A DNA stretch of 64,000 bases from NCBI GenBank assembly GCA_003254925.1, contig QANZ01016113.1, positions 77,385-141,384 on the forward strand. The letters run 5' to 3'. The notes below the pieces were generated by a model. It was not told the DNA's origin. It made no database searches and saw only the letters and a list, made by a program, of their open reading frames with translations. The position numbers and the translations under genes are program-made. This document shows positions 49,112-60,599 of this stretch, piece after piece. Every line of letters starts with the position of its first letter. Position 1 is the first letter of the stretch. The DNA is from Chamaecrista fasciculata. Its lineage: Eukaryota > Streptophyta > Magnoliopsida > Fabales > Fabaceae.

Positions 49112-51627
49112 TGTTGAATATTATTATAAACAACAATTGAATGGAAAATAATAATTGTGGAATGAACCGTTGCCATCTAATGAAATTAGTTTTATAGGTA
49201 TTAATAGGTGATTTATTTGTTGAGCCGTTGGAATTTTTATGTGAAGCATACGTTGGAATGTAATTAAAAGATATTGAAGGGATTGATGATATAGACGTTG
49301 GAAGCAAATTAATATGGTTAAATGGTGTGTACGTTGGAGAGAATTCATGGCAATTGAAGGAGAATAAAAGGCAATCAACACACATATAAGTGTGTGTGTA
49401 TATATATAGGCATGGCATGGAAGAAATGAATTGGAGAGAGAGATCATATATGTGAACTTGGAATTGGAATGAGATGAAAAAGTGACGTAGAGAAAAACAA
49501 ATAATTATAATACACATATGTTTTGTATATATACTTGGATAGATAAATGGTGTGGGAGTGAGAGTCTTATCTATCATCTTTGTGCAGAGGTGATAGATCA
49601 AACAGGTGAGTACTGGGCTGTTGTATCCTGGAAGTAACGGGTCAGTGTACCCACTGCACCGGGTGATATGACTAAATCAACCTGTGGGAGGCGTGAATTA
49701 CCTTAAAGAAAACGAGATATCCGTGCCTCAGTTCAGGACCACGCATTTTGTTTACTAACTTTTTTCATGTGTTTAGTTGTTTCTCTCATTTATTTCAGGT
49801 AGCAACTCCAACAATTTTAAGGTAATTCATGTCTCTATGGAAGGAGCTACTGAAAATGAGAATGATGTTGGTGTCTTCGTGACCGGAAAAATAAAAATGG
49901 GGTTCTACAAGAGGTACACACTCTTGATTTATTGACTATTTTCATAAATTAAAGTTGGTTTATGAAAATATTTAAAATAATGATTATGCTATATATGCAA
50001 ACCTTCATCCAATATGATTTTGCTGTTGAACAGTCTTTAGTGACTATAATGTTTAAAATATGGTAGTGGAGGAATGTGAGTTTTCTAGACAAGTATATTA
50101 TTGGTTCATGGACTTGTCTAAAGAACAAACTAAGTTTGTTAATATTTTGTGATATGTGATTCAATCTTAAAATAAGATATTGGACTTTTATCAAACTGAT
50201 TGTGTGATGTTGTGGTTGATGAACCAAGATTATGAGTAGTGAAATTGGGTGTTTTTTTTAAAAAATATTAGTTCTATATGTGCTTATTATGTGATGATTA
50301 AAATTTAGTTGATAATGTGAATATGTTTTTATGATAGTAAGATTAATATTTATTTTTTAGATATATCGTTGAAAGTCTAATTTACCGTGAATGTTTTTCA
50401 TTGAGAAATAAAATTAAAATTATGATTATGTAAGTTTATATGGGTTATTGATATAAGCAAATAAAATACATTATATATTAATGTCATGTGATATGCGAAT
50501 CAATCATGAAGTGAGAAACTGAAATTTTATTAAATTTATCGTTGGGTGGAATTATGTGTTCAATGCGGGAGGAAAGAAACTGTCAGATTATTTGTTGGTT
50601 GTTCAAGAATGTACATGGTTTACATTGTAATTTAATCCGAAATTTTAAAGTGTATTTTAGTTGCATTTATGTTGGCAATTCAGCATGAATTTTTTTTTTT
50701 TTTTTTNTTTTTTTTTTTTTTTTTGTGGCCTGAAGCATGAAGAGTTAACTTGTTATTATTTAAGTATGTTGAGAACATTGGCTACATATATATTCAACGT
50801 TTGAATATATTTAATAGTAATATAATTGCAAATATTTATTTTCTTGTATTTCTTTACAAGTGAGATACTTGATGATTTTGTTTTTTTTAAGTACTTAAAA
50901 AAATTATTATTGTACCTTGAGTTTTATTTTGTGAAGATAAAATTATTATAATTAGAAAAATAGTGGGGGTCAAGAGAGCTTGAATTTTTTTTAATATAAA
51001 TATATGCCGTGTCAGTGTATATAAATATATGCCGTGTCGTGTCGTATAATTTTAAAAATCTAACGTGTCAGTGTATCCGGGTCCGTGTCGTGTCCCGTGT
51101 CCGTGTCAGTGTCTATGTTTCCTAGCAAATTAATATGGTTAAATGGTGTGTACGTTGGAGAGAATTCATGGCAATTGAAGGAGAATAAAAAACAAACAAC
51201 ACACATATAAGTGTGTGTGTATATATATATAGGCATGGCATGGAAGAAATGAATCGGAGAGAGAGATCATATATGAGAACTTGGAATTGAAATGAGATGA
51301 AAAAGTGACGTAGAGAAAAACAAATAATTATAATTCACATATGTTTTGTATACTTGGATAGAGAAATGGTGTGGGAGTGAGAGTCCTATCTATCACCTTT
51401 GTGCAGAGGTGATAGATCAAACAGGCGAGTATTGGACTGTTGTATCCTGGAGGTAACGCGTCAGTGTACCCACTGCACCGGGTGATATGACTAAATCAAC
51501 CCGTGGGAAGCGTGAATTACCTTAAAGAAAGCGAGATATCTGTGCCTCAGTCCAGGACCACGCATTTTGTTTACTAACTTTTTTCATGTGTTTAGTTGTT
51601 TCTCTCATTCAGGTAGCAACTCCAACA
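49112..51627 (+). mobile_element. Small LTR retrotransposon (2.5 kb), non-autonomous
   Basis: 5' LTR 49112-49813 (702 bp) starts TGTTG and ends CAACA. A second copy of its last about 520 bp ends at 51627 in the same CAACA. GAATG flanks the outer ends (49107-49111 and 51628-51632), the 5-bp duplication expected of retrotransposon integration. A TATATATATAGG box inside the LTR (near 49398) fits a U3/R promoter. The internal part (about 1.3 kb) has no gag or pol frame and no recognisable primer-binding site. The 3' LTR lacks its first about 180 bp; GTGTCGTGTCCCGTGTCCGT-type sequence of a TIR element (50995-51122) lies there instead. Confidence 0.85.
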
Positions 51628-51632
51628 GAATG

Positions 51633-52204
51633 CCCTGCCAAATCAACATGGTGTTAAAATCTTTAGGTACCAAAATGGAATACTTAAAAAGTTAAAATCA
51701 AATAAAACACCACTCAAAGCAACAAAAATCCCCATTTTCTCCTCTTTTGTTGATACTGTAATTTTCGCAAAAGAAAGTATAAAGTGCAAAGATGGGTTGG
51801 CTATAGCATAGGTAATAAAGGAATGTAGAACAGAAATAATGTACTCTTCAAAAGCAGATTTGGAAATCCACTATGTTTTAGTGGGAAAACAATTTCAATT
51901 AAGTGTTATTGCTTAAACTATCTGATTACACAGAAGGATCTTTAAAAGCTTTGGTTTATCTCAACTGGAAATAACATCACCTTAAAAGAAAGCATGCATT
52001 TTGCTGTTCTCAAAACAGCATGCAGAGAATACATGGAATATATTTTCATATGGAGATTGGATTTTCATATAGAAACTGGTCTAGAAATGTACCTTCTTTT
52101 TACGACATTTTGCATGTGAAACATGCACCATTCCAGTATTGACTACTTTGTGATCTCTAAAACAAAGAGATACACTGGAATGCAGAAAAAATATCTATGA
52201 AACN
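51633..52204. other. Intergenic, no gene seen
   Basis: AT-rich, no recognised gene or element. It ends at an undetermined base (52204), immediately followed by LTR-derived sequence. Confidence 0.45.
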
Positions 52205-52351
52205 ATATGACGAAATCAACCCGTGGGAGGCGTGAAATTACCTTAAAGAAAACGAGATATCCGTGCCTCAGCCCAGGACCACGCATTTTGTATTACTAAC
52301 GATTTGTTCTTGTTTTAGTGTTTCTCTCATTTTCAGGTAGCAACCCCAACA
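52205..52351 (+). repeat. Third partial copy of the TGTTG/CAACA LTR
   Basis: It matches the last about 145 bp of the LTRs at 49112-49813 and 51627 (words GAAATCAACCCGTGGGAGGC, GAGATATCCGTGCCTCAG, GACCACGCATTTTGT, CAGGTAGCAACCCCAACA). It begins directly after an undetermined base, so its left border may be an assembly join. 52352-52673 is AT-rich 3' flank of the protease gene. Confidence 0.85.
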
Positions 52352-52673
52352 ATATATAATTCCAAAAGTATATAAAAAAAAAAAGAGATTAGAAAACACA
52401 TATACATAATACATTCTTATTATTACAAACTTACATTAATATACAAGAGCACTTTTGGAGTTTACATGCAATGTAATCAATCCCCCACGCACCATATATA
52501 CTTAATACTTGATCACTTGATGATGATGATGAGCAGCTGTAATATGCCCATATATATATCACAAACACACAACTCATATTATTGACGATGATCGATACAC
52601 AAACACACAACTAATTAAACACACTTGTCGTATAATTCATCTATATATATCACTCATATTTATTGTGAATGTT

Positions 52674-54483
52674 TCATTTCTTGGTGCAATCCATAGGAGC
52701 AAAAGAAATTTTGTTGTGTTTAAGATCATACTCCACTTCAAAATCAACTTGTGCTAGATTTCCATAAACAGGAAGGCCATCAGTGGGGAATATAGCAAAG
52801 CAGAGCAAATTATTGTCTAGTGCAACGAAAATATTCTCAGGCTTCAACGAAACTTTGGCTGACCCCATAAAATTAACCACAAAATTGAGGCTGTTAATCT
52901 TGTTGTAAGCAACAGACTCATTCTTGAAACACAGATTGAAACCTTGTGGAGGTTTTTTCACTGCTTTAACTCCAATTGTTTTCTTCACCAATGCTTCCAC
53001 TCTGTAGTAAAAATTTGTTGGAATTGATGTAAATGACGTTCCTGAGTCTATCACTATGACTCCATTCTCACTTTGATTTACTTTTGCTAAAGCTTTCTTC
53101 TCTCCGACAACTATACCTGTCATTAGTCAAAAATTAACCATTTGATGCTTAATTCATTATTAGGTGAAACTGAAAATTTGGTCCTATATCTTTTACCCAG
53201 TTTTCAATTTGGTCTCATATCTTTAGGTCAGTAACTAATTTGGTCCCATACCTTGTTTTGTTGCAGATTTAGTCCCATATCTTTGGGTCAATTGCATAAT
53301 TGGTCTTATAACTTTGAGTTAGGTGTAGAAATGGTCTCATATCTTTGTAAAATGATCAATTAATAATTGATCATTTTGTAAAGATATGAGACCAATTATG
53401 TAATATAACAAAAGATATGGGACGAAAAATGATACGGGACTGAATTGAGACATTTTGCAAAGATATATGACCAAAAGTGCAACAACAAAAAGATATAAGA
53501 CCAAATTGGGAACTTAGCAAAAGATTTGGGACCAAATTTACAGTTTGACCTTAATTATTTCACAATGTTTAGTCGTTTAATTCCGAGATTAAGAATATGA
53601 AAATACTTAATCAATTACCTTCAATATCGAGGAAGTAATAAGTGGAACCTCCTTCTACTTGTATGAAGGGTGTGGACACAACCTCTTTTGATTTGGAGAT
53701 GGGTGGATTATTGTCTCCCAATATAAGTTTGCCTGATGAGTTTGAGAAGAAAGGAACCAAACAATAAGAGAATTTGTAATCTATTTTAGGACCCAATTGT
53801 GAAACCAATGATAAGTTTCCATTCCCAAGCCCAACAAGTCCTGCCTCACTCCTTCCGAATTTCCCGGTATTGTTATGCCCACATCCAAACACAGTCTTGT
53901 GACGAATGAAATGACCAGAGTGCCCTTCAAAATTAATGTAATCCGCTGCCAAATCTCCCCTAGTGGTAGATTTATCCCGATAGTTATAAAAGTAAACACA
54001 TTTGTTAAAACTCCCACAACTAGAGTAATTCTGAGGAAGGAAAGAACAAGGCTTGGAGTGACACGTCAGCTTTCTGTACGAGGATGATTTTTTGGGGTTA
54101 AAAATAGGAAGATTCTGAGGATAACACGTGTCACAAGGTAAACATTGGAACCAAACAAGGTCACTTCCAGTGTCAGCAATAGCCCATGTTTGAATTGGTG
54201 GGTTTCCCACATAGATTCTCATCATGTAATCACCATCTGGATCATCCAACGATGGAACGACGTCGGTTTGAAAGCTAAGGCGTTTAGATCGAGATATGGA
54301 TCGAAACGCAGCGTTTTGAAGGTGTTGGGAATGGGTTTTGGAAGGATCGTGAAATGGAGAGAGATGAGAGTGACGATGAATAAGGTGGATAGTTGAGGCA
54401 CGTGCTAGTAATATTGGATTGGTCGAAAGACTGAATACGAGGAAACAAAAGAGTGCAATAAGAAGAAGATGATGGGCATGCAT
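52674..54483 (-). CDS. CDR1-like aspartic protease (pepsin family A1), copy 1, complete
   Basis: Two exons: 54483-53619 and 53116-52674, 435 aa. The N-terminus is a signal peptide (hydrophobic 5-28), followed by the STIHLIHRHSHLSPF segment typical of CDR1-type prodomains. Catalytic motifs are D104-TGS and D312-SGTS. Cysteine-rich CLPCDTCYPQ (114-122) is the nepenthesin/CDR1-type insert. The expected product is a secreted apoplastic protease; Arabidopsis CDR1 releases a peptide signal in disease resistance, but substrate identity here is unknown. Odd: the flap region, usually YGDGS in this clade, reads Y168-RDKS. This may alter substrate binding. The single intron (53117-53618, 502 bp) is largely a MITE. 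A TATA box lies at 54582-54587. The length equals that of Arabidopsis CDR1 (about 437). Confidence 0.93.
53162..53552. mobile_element. MULE-type MITE in the intron of protease copy 1
   Basis: Ends AGGTGAAACTG and CAGTTTGACCT, inverted arms with GGTCCTATATCTTT-type words; it belongs to the family at 24658 and 33426. Flanks are TTATT and TAATTATT (imperfect duplication of about 8-9 bp). It leaves the splice donor and acceptor untouched and makes up about 390 of the 502 intron bases. Confidence 0.85.
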
Positions 54484-54581
54484 GTTTGGAATTCAAGTGG
54501 TAATTACAAATTAAAAGAAATTAAAAGTATGGATTATTGGATGAGGATATGATAGAGCAGAATGGTCGTTGGTAGCTTCTG

Positions 54582-54587
54582 TTTATA
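54582..54587 (-). promoter_or_regulatory. TATA box of protease copy 1
   Basis: The minus strand reads TTTATAAAC about 100 bp upstream of the start codon at 54483, a normal plant distance for TATA box plus leader. Confidence 0.5.
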
Positions 54588-54983
54588 AAGCAACGTTTAG
54601 GGAATTTTTCAATTTTTGATCATATTATATTATTATTGCCAATATAATTCTAATGATGGAGACATAGCATTGCCATTTGCCATTTCACTCTGAGTCTCTC
54701 ACTAATGGAAAATATTATATATACTATAAAATATGCATAAAGGGTGATGTTTTAATATTATATTATTTAATTCGTTTACTTCTTGTAATAATGATTAATT
54801 TTTAATTTTACATCTACGGGTTGAAAGTTTCAACAATTGAATCTTTCCAATTGAATCATGGCATCATGCACTACGCTATTCAATTTTTGTCCATGTCCTA
54901 AAATTTTACCGTTTCAATTAATTAGGTGTACGTCATGAAATTACATAAAAAAGTCAATGATGAGTTCCCTCCATAGTTGTACG

Positions 54984-55327
54984 CTATGAAGCATAGACAC
55001 TGACACGGATATGAGAACAAGACACGAATACAGTAACACGCTAAACTCTCAAAATTACATGACACGACACGACATATATTTATATATATATAAATAATTA
55101 AATATTCATAATTTTTAATGAAAAATTTAAAAATTACAATTTTTATTTATAATATATGTCATATTTATTATTATTTTCTCTTGTATATCATGTTAAAATT
55201 ACGAAAAACTGATTTATATTCTAAAATTTATGAATACGTGTCGTGTCGGTGTCGTACAGGTGCCGGACAATGACACGTGTTTGACACGGCGACACGCCCT
55301 CAAAATGAAGTGTTCATGCTTCTTAGA
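54984..55327. mobile_element. hAT-like TIR element, 344 bp (CTATGAAGCA ends, ACACGACACG repeats)
   Basis: The left end CTATGAAGCATAGACAC pairs with the right end, read inward as TCTAAGAAGCATGAACAC. The 7-bp word TTGTACG (8 bp with one mismatch) flanks both sides (54977-54983, 55328-55334). Subterminal words are ACACGACACGAC and GTGTCGTGTCGG. A second, truncated start (CTATGAAGCACAAATATTG) follows at 55338. Similar GTGTCGTGTC sequence lies at 50995-51122. Confidence 0.75.
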
Positions 55328-55334
55328 TTGTACG

Positions 55335-56495
55335 TATCTATGAAGCACAAATATTGAAATCTACACAAGACACGACATAAACTATACATTGATAAAATTA
55401 ATTAATATAAGTTGCTTCAAAATATTCTCAATCAATCTTTCACTCTTTTTTTTTGATAATACGAACAGACACTACAGAGAAACGAAGAAATGTAAACCTA
55501 ATATAACTGATGGGGTAGGGGAATTAGTCTTTCACTCAAACAAACAATATTATATTTTTATTTCTATACTATTATATGTGTTCAGGTAGTTGGTCTTTAA
55601 ATCATATAGTAGAATTATTTTTAATATAAAATATTAAAAGAGAGTGAAAGTAATAAAGGATATTAAGTAAATTCTTACTATTTTAAATAAAAATTAAAAA
55701 ATAACTAAATTTATTATTAAAAAATATAATAAAATAACTTATTTTATTTTAATTTTTAATTATTATAAAATTTGAATTAATTTTTACACGCTCATTGTCA
55801 AGTACATTAGTGGATTATATACAACTATATCTATTATTTTTAAAAGGACTAATTTTATTTTATTATATATGCATTTATATGGTAAAATATGTTTCTTTAA
55901 TACATATATATAATAGTATATTAATTTCTCATTATACTAAAATAACTAAATAAGAATTTTCCAAGGAACTCATAAGGGAAAAGAAATAGTTTAGTGCATA
56001 TGGTTTGCCTTTTGAAGAGTTCCACTAAGTAAGTGATTTGTCATCCACGTCGATTGATATTCCATTCACAAGCTATAGAGTATAATTGTAATCATCTAAT
56101 ATAATTATGCGTGGACCTATTATATAAATTAACAAAAATAAAATTAAATAAAGCAGTTGACTAGGTCAAGTACCCAAGTTAATTAACCGCAAGCTCATAT
56201 TATCCAGCATTCCAGCTAACTTCCCTATAATAGCGGCAATTAGTTGGGTTCATGTTGCATAATTTGTTGAAAACCACATCATTCATACCGTTACAAACGA
56301 AGCAATAGAATTTTGGATGGAAGTTCATCTTTATTTATTTATTTGATTGTCAAAAAAATATGTCAAATATGAAATTACCGAGAAATCATTAAAAAAAAGT
56401 GTGGCCCAAAGATAATGGAGAGATGTGAAAAACAAATGAGAAAATCTACTGCTTAGTCTATGAATTTGTACTGAGTCAACATATCAGTCTCTAAA
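55335..56495. other. AT-rich intergenic, no gene
   Basis: Very AT-rich; no open frame with recognisable similarity and no clear element apart from the truncated hAT-like start at 55338-55385. Confidence 0.5.
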
Positions 56496-56505
56496 TAATC
56501 AAAAT

Positions 56506-56903
56506 GTTTAAGTGTATTTTTGGTCCCCTAATTTTTGCAAAGGTCTCAATTTAGTCCCTTGATTTTTGAAAACGTCTAAACTTGGTCCCCTAACTTTTTT
56601 TGTTCCAATTTTGGTCCTCTAACTTTTGAAAATGTCTCACAGTAGGTCCCAAGTGCACTTTTTCCATCCATTATATGCTGTTAGTGCTGATCTGGCAGGC
56701 TGAGTTAGCTGATGATGTGGTAAATATGGGTGAAGTGGATTAAAAAAAGATCATTATCGGGAGATGTTTTCATGACTTGGAAGTGCACTTGGACCAACAG
56801 TGAGACGTTTTCAAAATTTAGGGGACCAAAATTGCAACAAAAAAAGTTAGGGACCAAATTGAGACCTTTGCGAAAGTTAGGGGACCAAAAATGTACTTCA
56901 GCC
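56506..56903. mobile_element. MULE-type MITE, 398 bp
   Basis: Inverted arms with TTTTGGTCCCCTAA words; ends GTTTAAGTGTA and TACTTCAGCC. It is flanked by the perfect 10-bp duplication TAATCAAAAT (56496-56505 and 56904-56913). The surrounding 56450-57300 looks like an older, degraded TIR element with GGACTAAAT-type words. Confidence 0.92.
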
Positions 56904-57477
56904 TAATCAAAATATATGACTTAATCTCTGAATGAATTACTGTAACCGACTAACGGCTAATGATTTAGTTCTTCAATCAAATTTGGAGACCTAAAAAATA
57001 AAAATTCAATATAACTTTAATGACCAACAAATATAAAATAGTTCAAATTCAAAAATGAAAAAAATAGAAATTTAGTATAAATATAAAGATAAAAAAGTAT
57101 TAATTTTATACAAATTAAAGGACAAAAAATTATAGAATTAATTTAAAATCACTTTAAATTCAGGAGTTAAATCATCTCTAAGGACTAAATTATTGACAAT
57201 TAAAATATTTTAAAGACCAAATTATGTATTTTAATTATTTAAGGACTGATTTGTTGCTCAATAATGTAATCTCGAGAACCAAATAATATATTTTCTCAAA
57301 ACAAAAAATATGTTGAAGTCATATTTAATTTATAGATTATATTTCAAAATATATTTAGCAAATAATTAAAAAAAAAGACTACCTTTTATCATTTGAAATA
57401 TATAAACTTTTATATATGAGAAATCCACAATCGCTCAATTGGTTCAAAATATGTTTCAAGTAACTAGAACTGACGAT

Positions 57478-57562
57478 TATGCTCTAAATATTGACAGTCC
57501 TAGGCTTCTAGCACAATATAAAATCTGACAGTCCTAGGCTTCTAGCATAATATAAAATCATG
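57478..57562 (+). repeat. 39-bp tandem duplication
   Basis: The word GACAGTCCTAGGCTTCTAGC followed by A(C/T)AATATAAAATC occurs twice in direct succession. No gene in 56914-58940; the rest is AT-rich. Confidence 0.8.
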
Positions 57563-58021
57563 TAGACGATATTTGTCAATTTGGACACATGTTGAAAAAT
57601 TTGGATCGAATTTGCTGATTTAATAGAAGAAAAGACATTGAATTGGTTGATTACCTGTAGCTATTCAATCTATTTCATCACAAAAATATTTCATTATATA
57701 TAAAATGAACAATATATATTTAATTATTGCAACTTTAACTAGGATTTTACCACGTACGTAGAAGACATGTGAATTTTGAATTCAATGCATTCATTCACAT
57801 TGACTAGTGAATATACAGTTTTTTAAAAAAATTAGACAAAAATACTATATATGAAATCATTTTCTTGAAATATAGAAAAAAAAATCTGTTTGAATGAGTT
57901 CAAAATTAAAATATTTCTAAGATTATTTTACAATATTTCTAAAAATGTTACATTATTATATTTAGTTTATTTGCAAGCTAAGTAAAATGTCATTAAATCT
58001 CATGTATGCTTGATTTAATGC

Positions 58022-58066
<45 letters not shown>
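58022..58066 (+). repeat. (AAT)n microsatellite
   Basis: About 15 uninterrupted AAT units. Confidence 0.95.
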
Positions 58067-58067
<1 letters not shown>

Positions 58068-59042
58068 GTTGTTAGTGAGTTACTTTTGCTTTTTACAATG
58101 ACTGAAACGTGACGTACGATTTTCTTTTTTTGGCCAAAGACGTACGATTATCATTACTCAAAAACTACATTTCCTAGTAAAACAATATTGAAATTGTTTT
58201 AAAATTTATTTGGTATACTAATAAGGTCCATATATATGTATATTAATTATTATATATGCACTAATTAATTTATATTTTTAAAAAATTATATTTAAATAAT
58301 ATAAAATATTTAAAAGATAATTTTTTAGTTCCTTTAATTTATTTATGATTTTATGTGTTTCAATCTTCATTACTTATATCTCATTCTTGGCTAACAATAT
58401 ATATTTAGTTAGCCAAAATTTTATTTTGGTTTTTAATATTTACTTTAAATTTTTATTTTAACCCCTAATATTTTTATATTCTGTTTGTCCTTATTATTTT
58501 TCAAAAATTCTATTTTGGTTTCTAAATACTAAGTATGTTTATATTTATTTTGTGTTAATTAAGTTTTATTGTGTTAAAATTGAAGTTAAATGTTACTCTT
58601 GATGAATTATTTTTGCACTCAATTAGTATTATCGACAAACAAGATTAAATCAGATTTAAAATTAAGCCCAAAAATAGGCTGAAGTTTGTCATTTAAGTTC
58701 GAATTTAATGAAGTCAGAGTTATAAATTACTCTTTATAAATTTTTTTTCTCTATTTACTTAAGATCATCGACGAACAAGATTAAATAGTACTATAGAATT
58801 TGATATTTGTATATCAAATTTATTTTGAGAGTATTCATCTTTATTTATTTACAACCTTAATTAAATAACGAACCTTAATTAGCTCCAATTTCGTAAGTTT
58901 ACAAATGAATTCTCGTCTCTTTAGCTAGATCGGGCATCATTTAAAAAGACATCATCATATAAAAAATTGGAAAATATGAGGATGTAATTTTAATGTTCAG
59001 ATCAACTCGCATTAATATTGACGAATATATATGACGACGCTN

Positions 59043-60511
59043 CACTCTGTAAAAATTTGTTGGAATTGATGTAAATGACGTTCCTGAGTCTATCACTATG
59101 AGTCCACTCTCACTTCGATTTACTTTTGCTAAAGCTGTCTTCTCTCCGACAACTATACCTGTCATTAGTCAAAAATTAACCATTTGATGCTTAATTAATT
59201 ATTAGGTGAAACTGAAAATTTGGTCCTATATCTTTTACCCAGTTTTCAATTTGGTCTCATATCTTTAGGTCAGTAACTAATTTGGTCCCATACCTTGTTT
59301 TGTTGCAGATTTAGTCCCATATCTTTGGGTCAATTGCATAATTGGTCTTATAACTTTGAGTTAGGTGTAGAAATGGTCTCATCTTTGTAAAATGATCAAT
59401 TAATAATTGATCATTTTGAAAAGATATGAGACCAATTATGTAATATAACAAAAGATATGGGACGAAAAATGATACGGGACTGAATTGAGACATTTTGCAA
59501 AGATATATGACCAAAAGTGCAACAACAAAAAGATATAGGACCAAATTGGGAACTTAGCAAAAGATTTGGGACCAAATTTACACTTTGACCTTAATTATTT
59601 CACAATGTTTAGTCGTTTAATTCGGAGATTAAGAATATGAAAATACTTAATCAATTACCTTCAATATCGAGGAAGTAAAAAGTGGAACCTCCTTCTACTT
59701 GTATGAAGGGAGTGGACACAACCTCTTTTGATTTGGAGATGGGTGGATTATTGTCTCCCAATATAAGTTTGCCTGATGAGTTTGAGAAGAAAGGAACCAA
59801 ACAATAAGAGAATTTGTAATCTATTTTAGGACCCAATTGTGAAACCAATGATAAGTTTCCATTCCCAAGCCCAACAAGTCCTGCCTCACTCCTTCCGAAT
59901 TTCCCGGTATTGTTATGCCCACATCCAAACACAGTCTTGTGACGAATGAAATGACCAGAATGCCCTTCAAAATTAATGTAATCCGCTGCCAAATCTCCCG
60001 TAGTGATAGATCCGTCGCCGTACCCATAAGAGTAGACACACTGTTTGGAAGTTCCACACTGAGAAAGGAAAGAACAAGGCTTGGAGTGACACGTCAGCTT
60101 TCTGTACGAGGATGATTTTTTAGGGTTAAAAATAGGAAGGTTTTGAGGATAACACGTGTCACAAGGTAAACATTGGAACCAAACAAGGTCACTTCCAGTG
60201 TCAGCAATAGCCCATGTTTGAATTGGTGGGTTTCCCACATAGATTCTCATCATGTAATCACCATCTGGATCATCCAACGATGGAACGACGTCGGTTTGAA
60301 AGCTAAGGCGTTTAGATCGAGATATGGATCGAAACGCAGCGTTTTGGAGGTGTTGGGAATGGGTTTTGAAAGGATCGTGAAATGGAGAGAGATGAGAGTG
60401 ACGATGAATAAGGTCGATGGTTGAGGCATGTGCTAGTAATAATAGCGTATTACTTGAAAGAGTAAATACGAGGAAACAAAAGAGAAGCAGGAGAAGAAAA
60501 TGGGCCTGCAT
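59043..60511 (-). pseudogene. CDR1-like aspartic protease, copy 2, truncated at the 3' end
   Basis: Exon 1 is 60511-59659 and exon 2 starts at 59158, with the same intron position and phase as copy 1. It keeps the signal peptide, D104-TGS, a canonical flap (Y164-GDGS) and DSGTSFTS. Coding similarity stops at 59043, next to an undetermined base (59042), after the codons for TNFYRV; the last about 110 residues are missing and the sequence beyond is unrelated AT-rich DNA. One Tyr codon present in copy 1 (NFYYRV) is absent. Most of exon 1 is nearly identical to copy 1, but the signal peptide and flap region differ. Either it is a truncated tandem duplicate or the assembly has joined unrelated sequence here. 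Confidence 0.9.
59214..59591. mobile_element. MULE-type MITE in the intron of protease copy 2
   Basis: Orthologous in position and nearly identical in sequence to the MITE at 53162-53552, with a few small deletions (for example TCTCATCTTTG for TCTCATATCTTTG). The insertion therefore came before the gene duplication. Its flanks (TTAATTATT left, TAATTATT right) show the target duplication better than copy 1. Confidence 0.85.
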
Positions 60512-60575
60512 GTTTGAAATTAATTAAATGGATGATATATGGTTATGGACGATCATTGTTACTTGCTAGCTTCTC

Positions 60576-60583
60576 TTTATATA
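60576..60583 (-). promoter_or_regulatory. TATA box of protease copy 2
   Basis: The minus strand reads TATATAAAG about 65 bp upstream of the ATG at 60511. Proximal promoter sequence partly resembles that of copy 1 (TAGCTTCT near the box in both), but upstream sequence differs. Confidence 0.55.
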
Positions 60584-60599
60584 GCAAGGTTTATGGGAA

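Noticed and set aside
49098-49601. 167-codon minus-strand ORF
   Set aside because: Lies inside the 5' LTR; composition reflects AT-rich LTR sequence and no domain is visible.
53781-54496. ORFs on both strands overlapping protease exon 1
   Set aside because: Shadow frames of the well-supported protease exon; the same shadows occur in copy 2.
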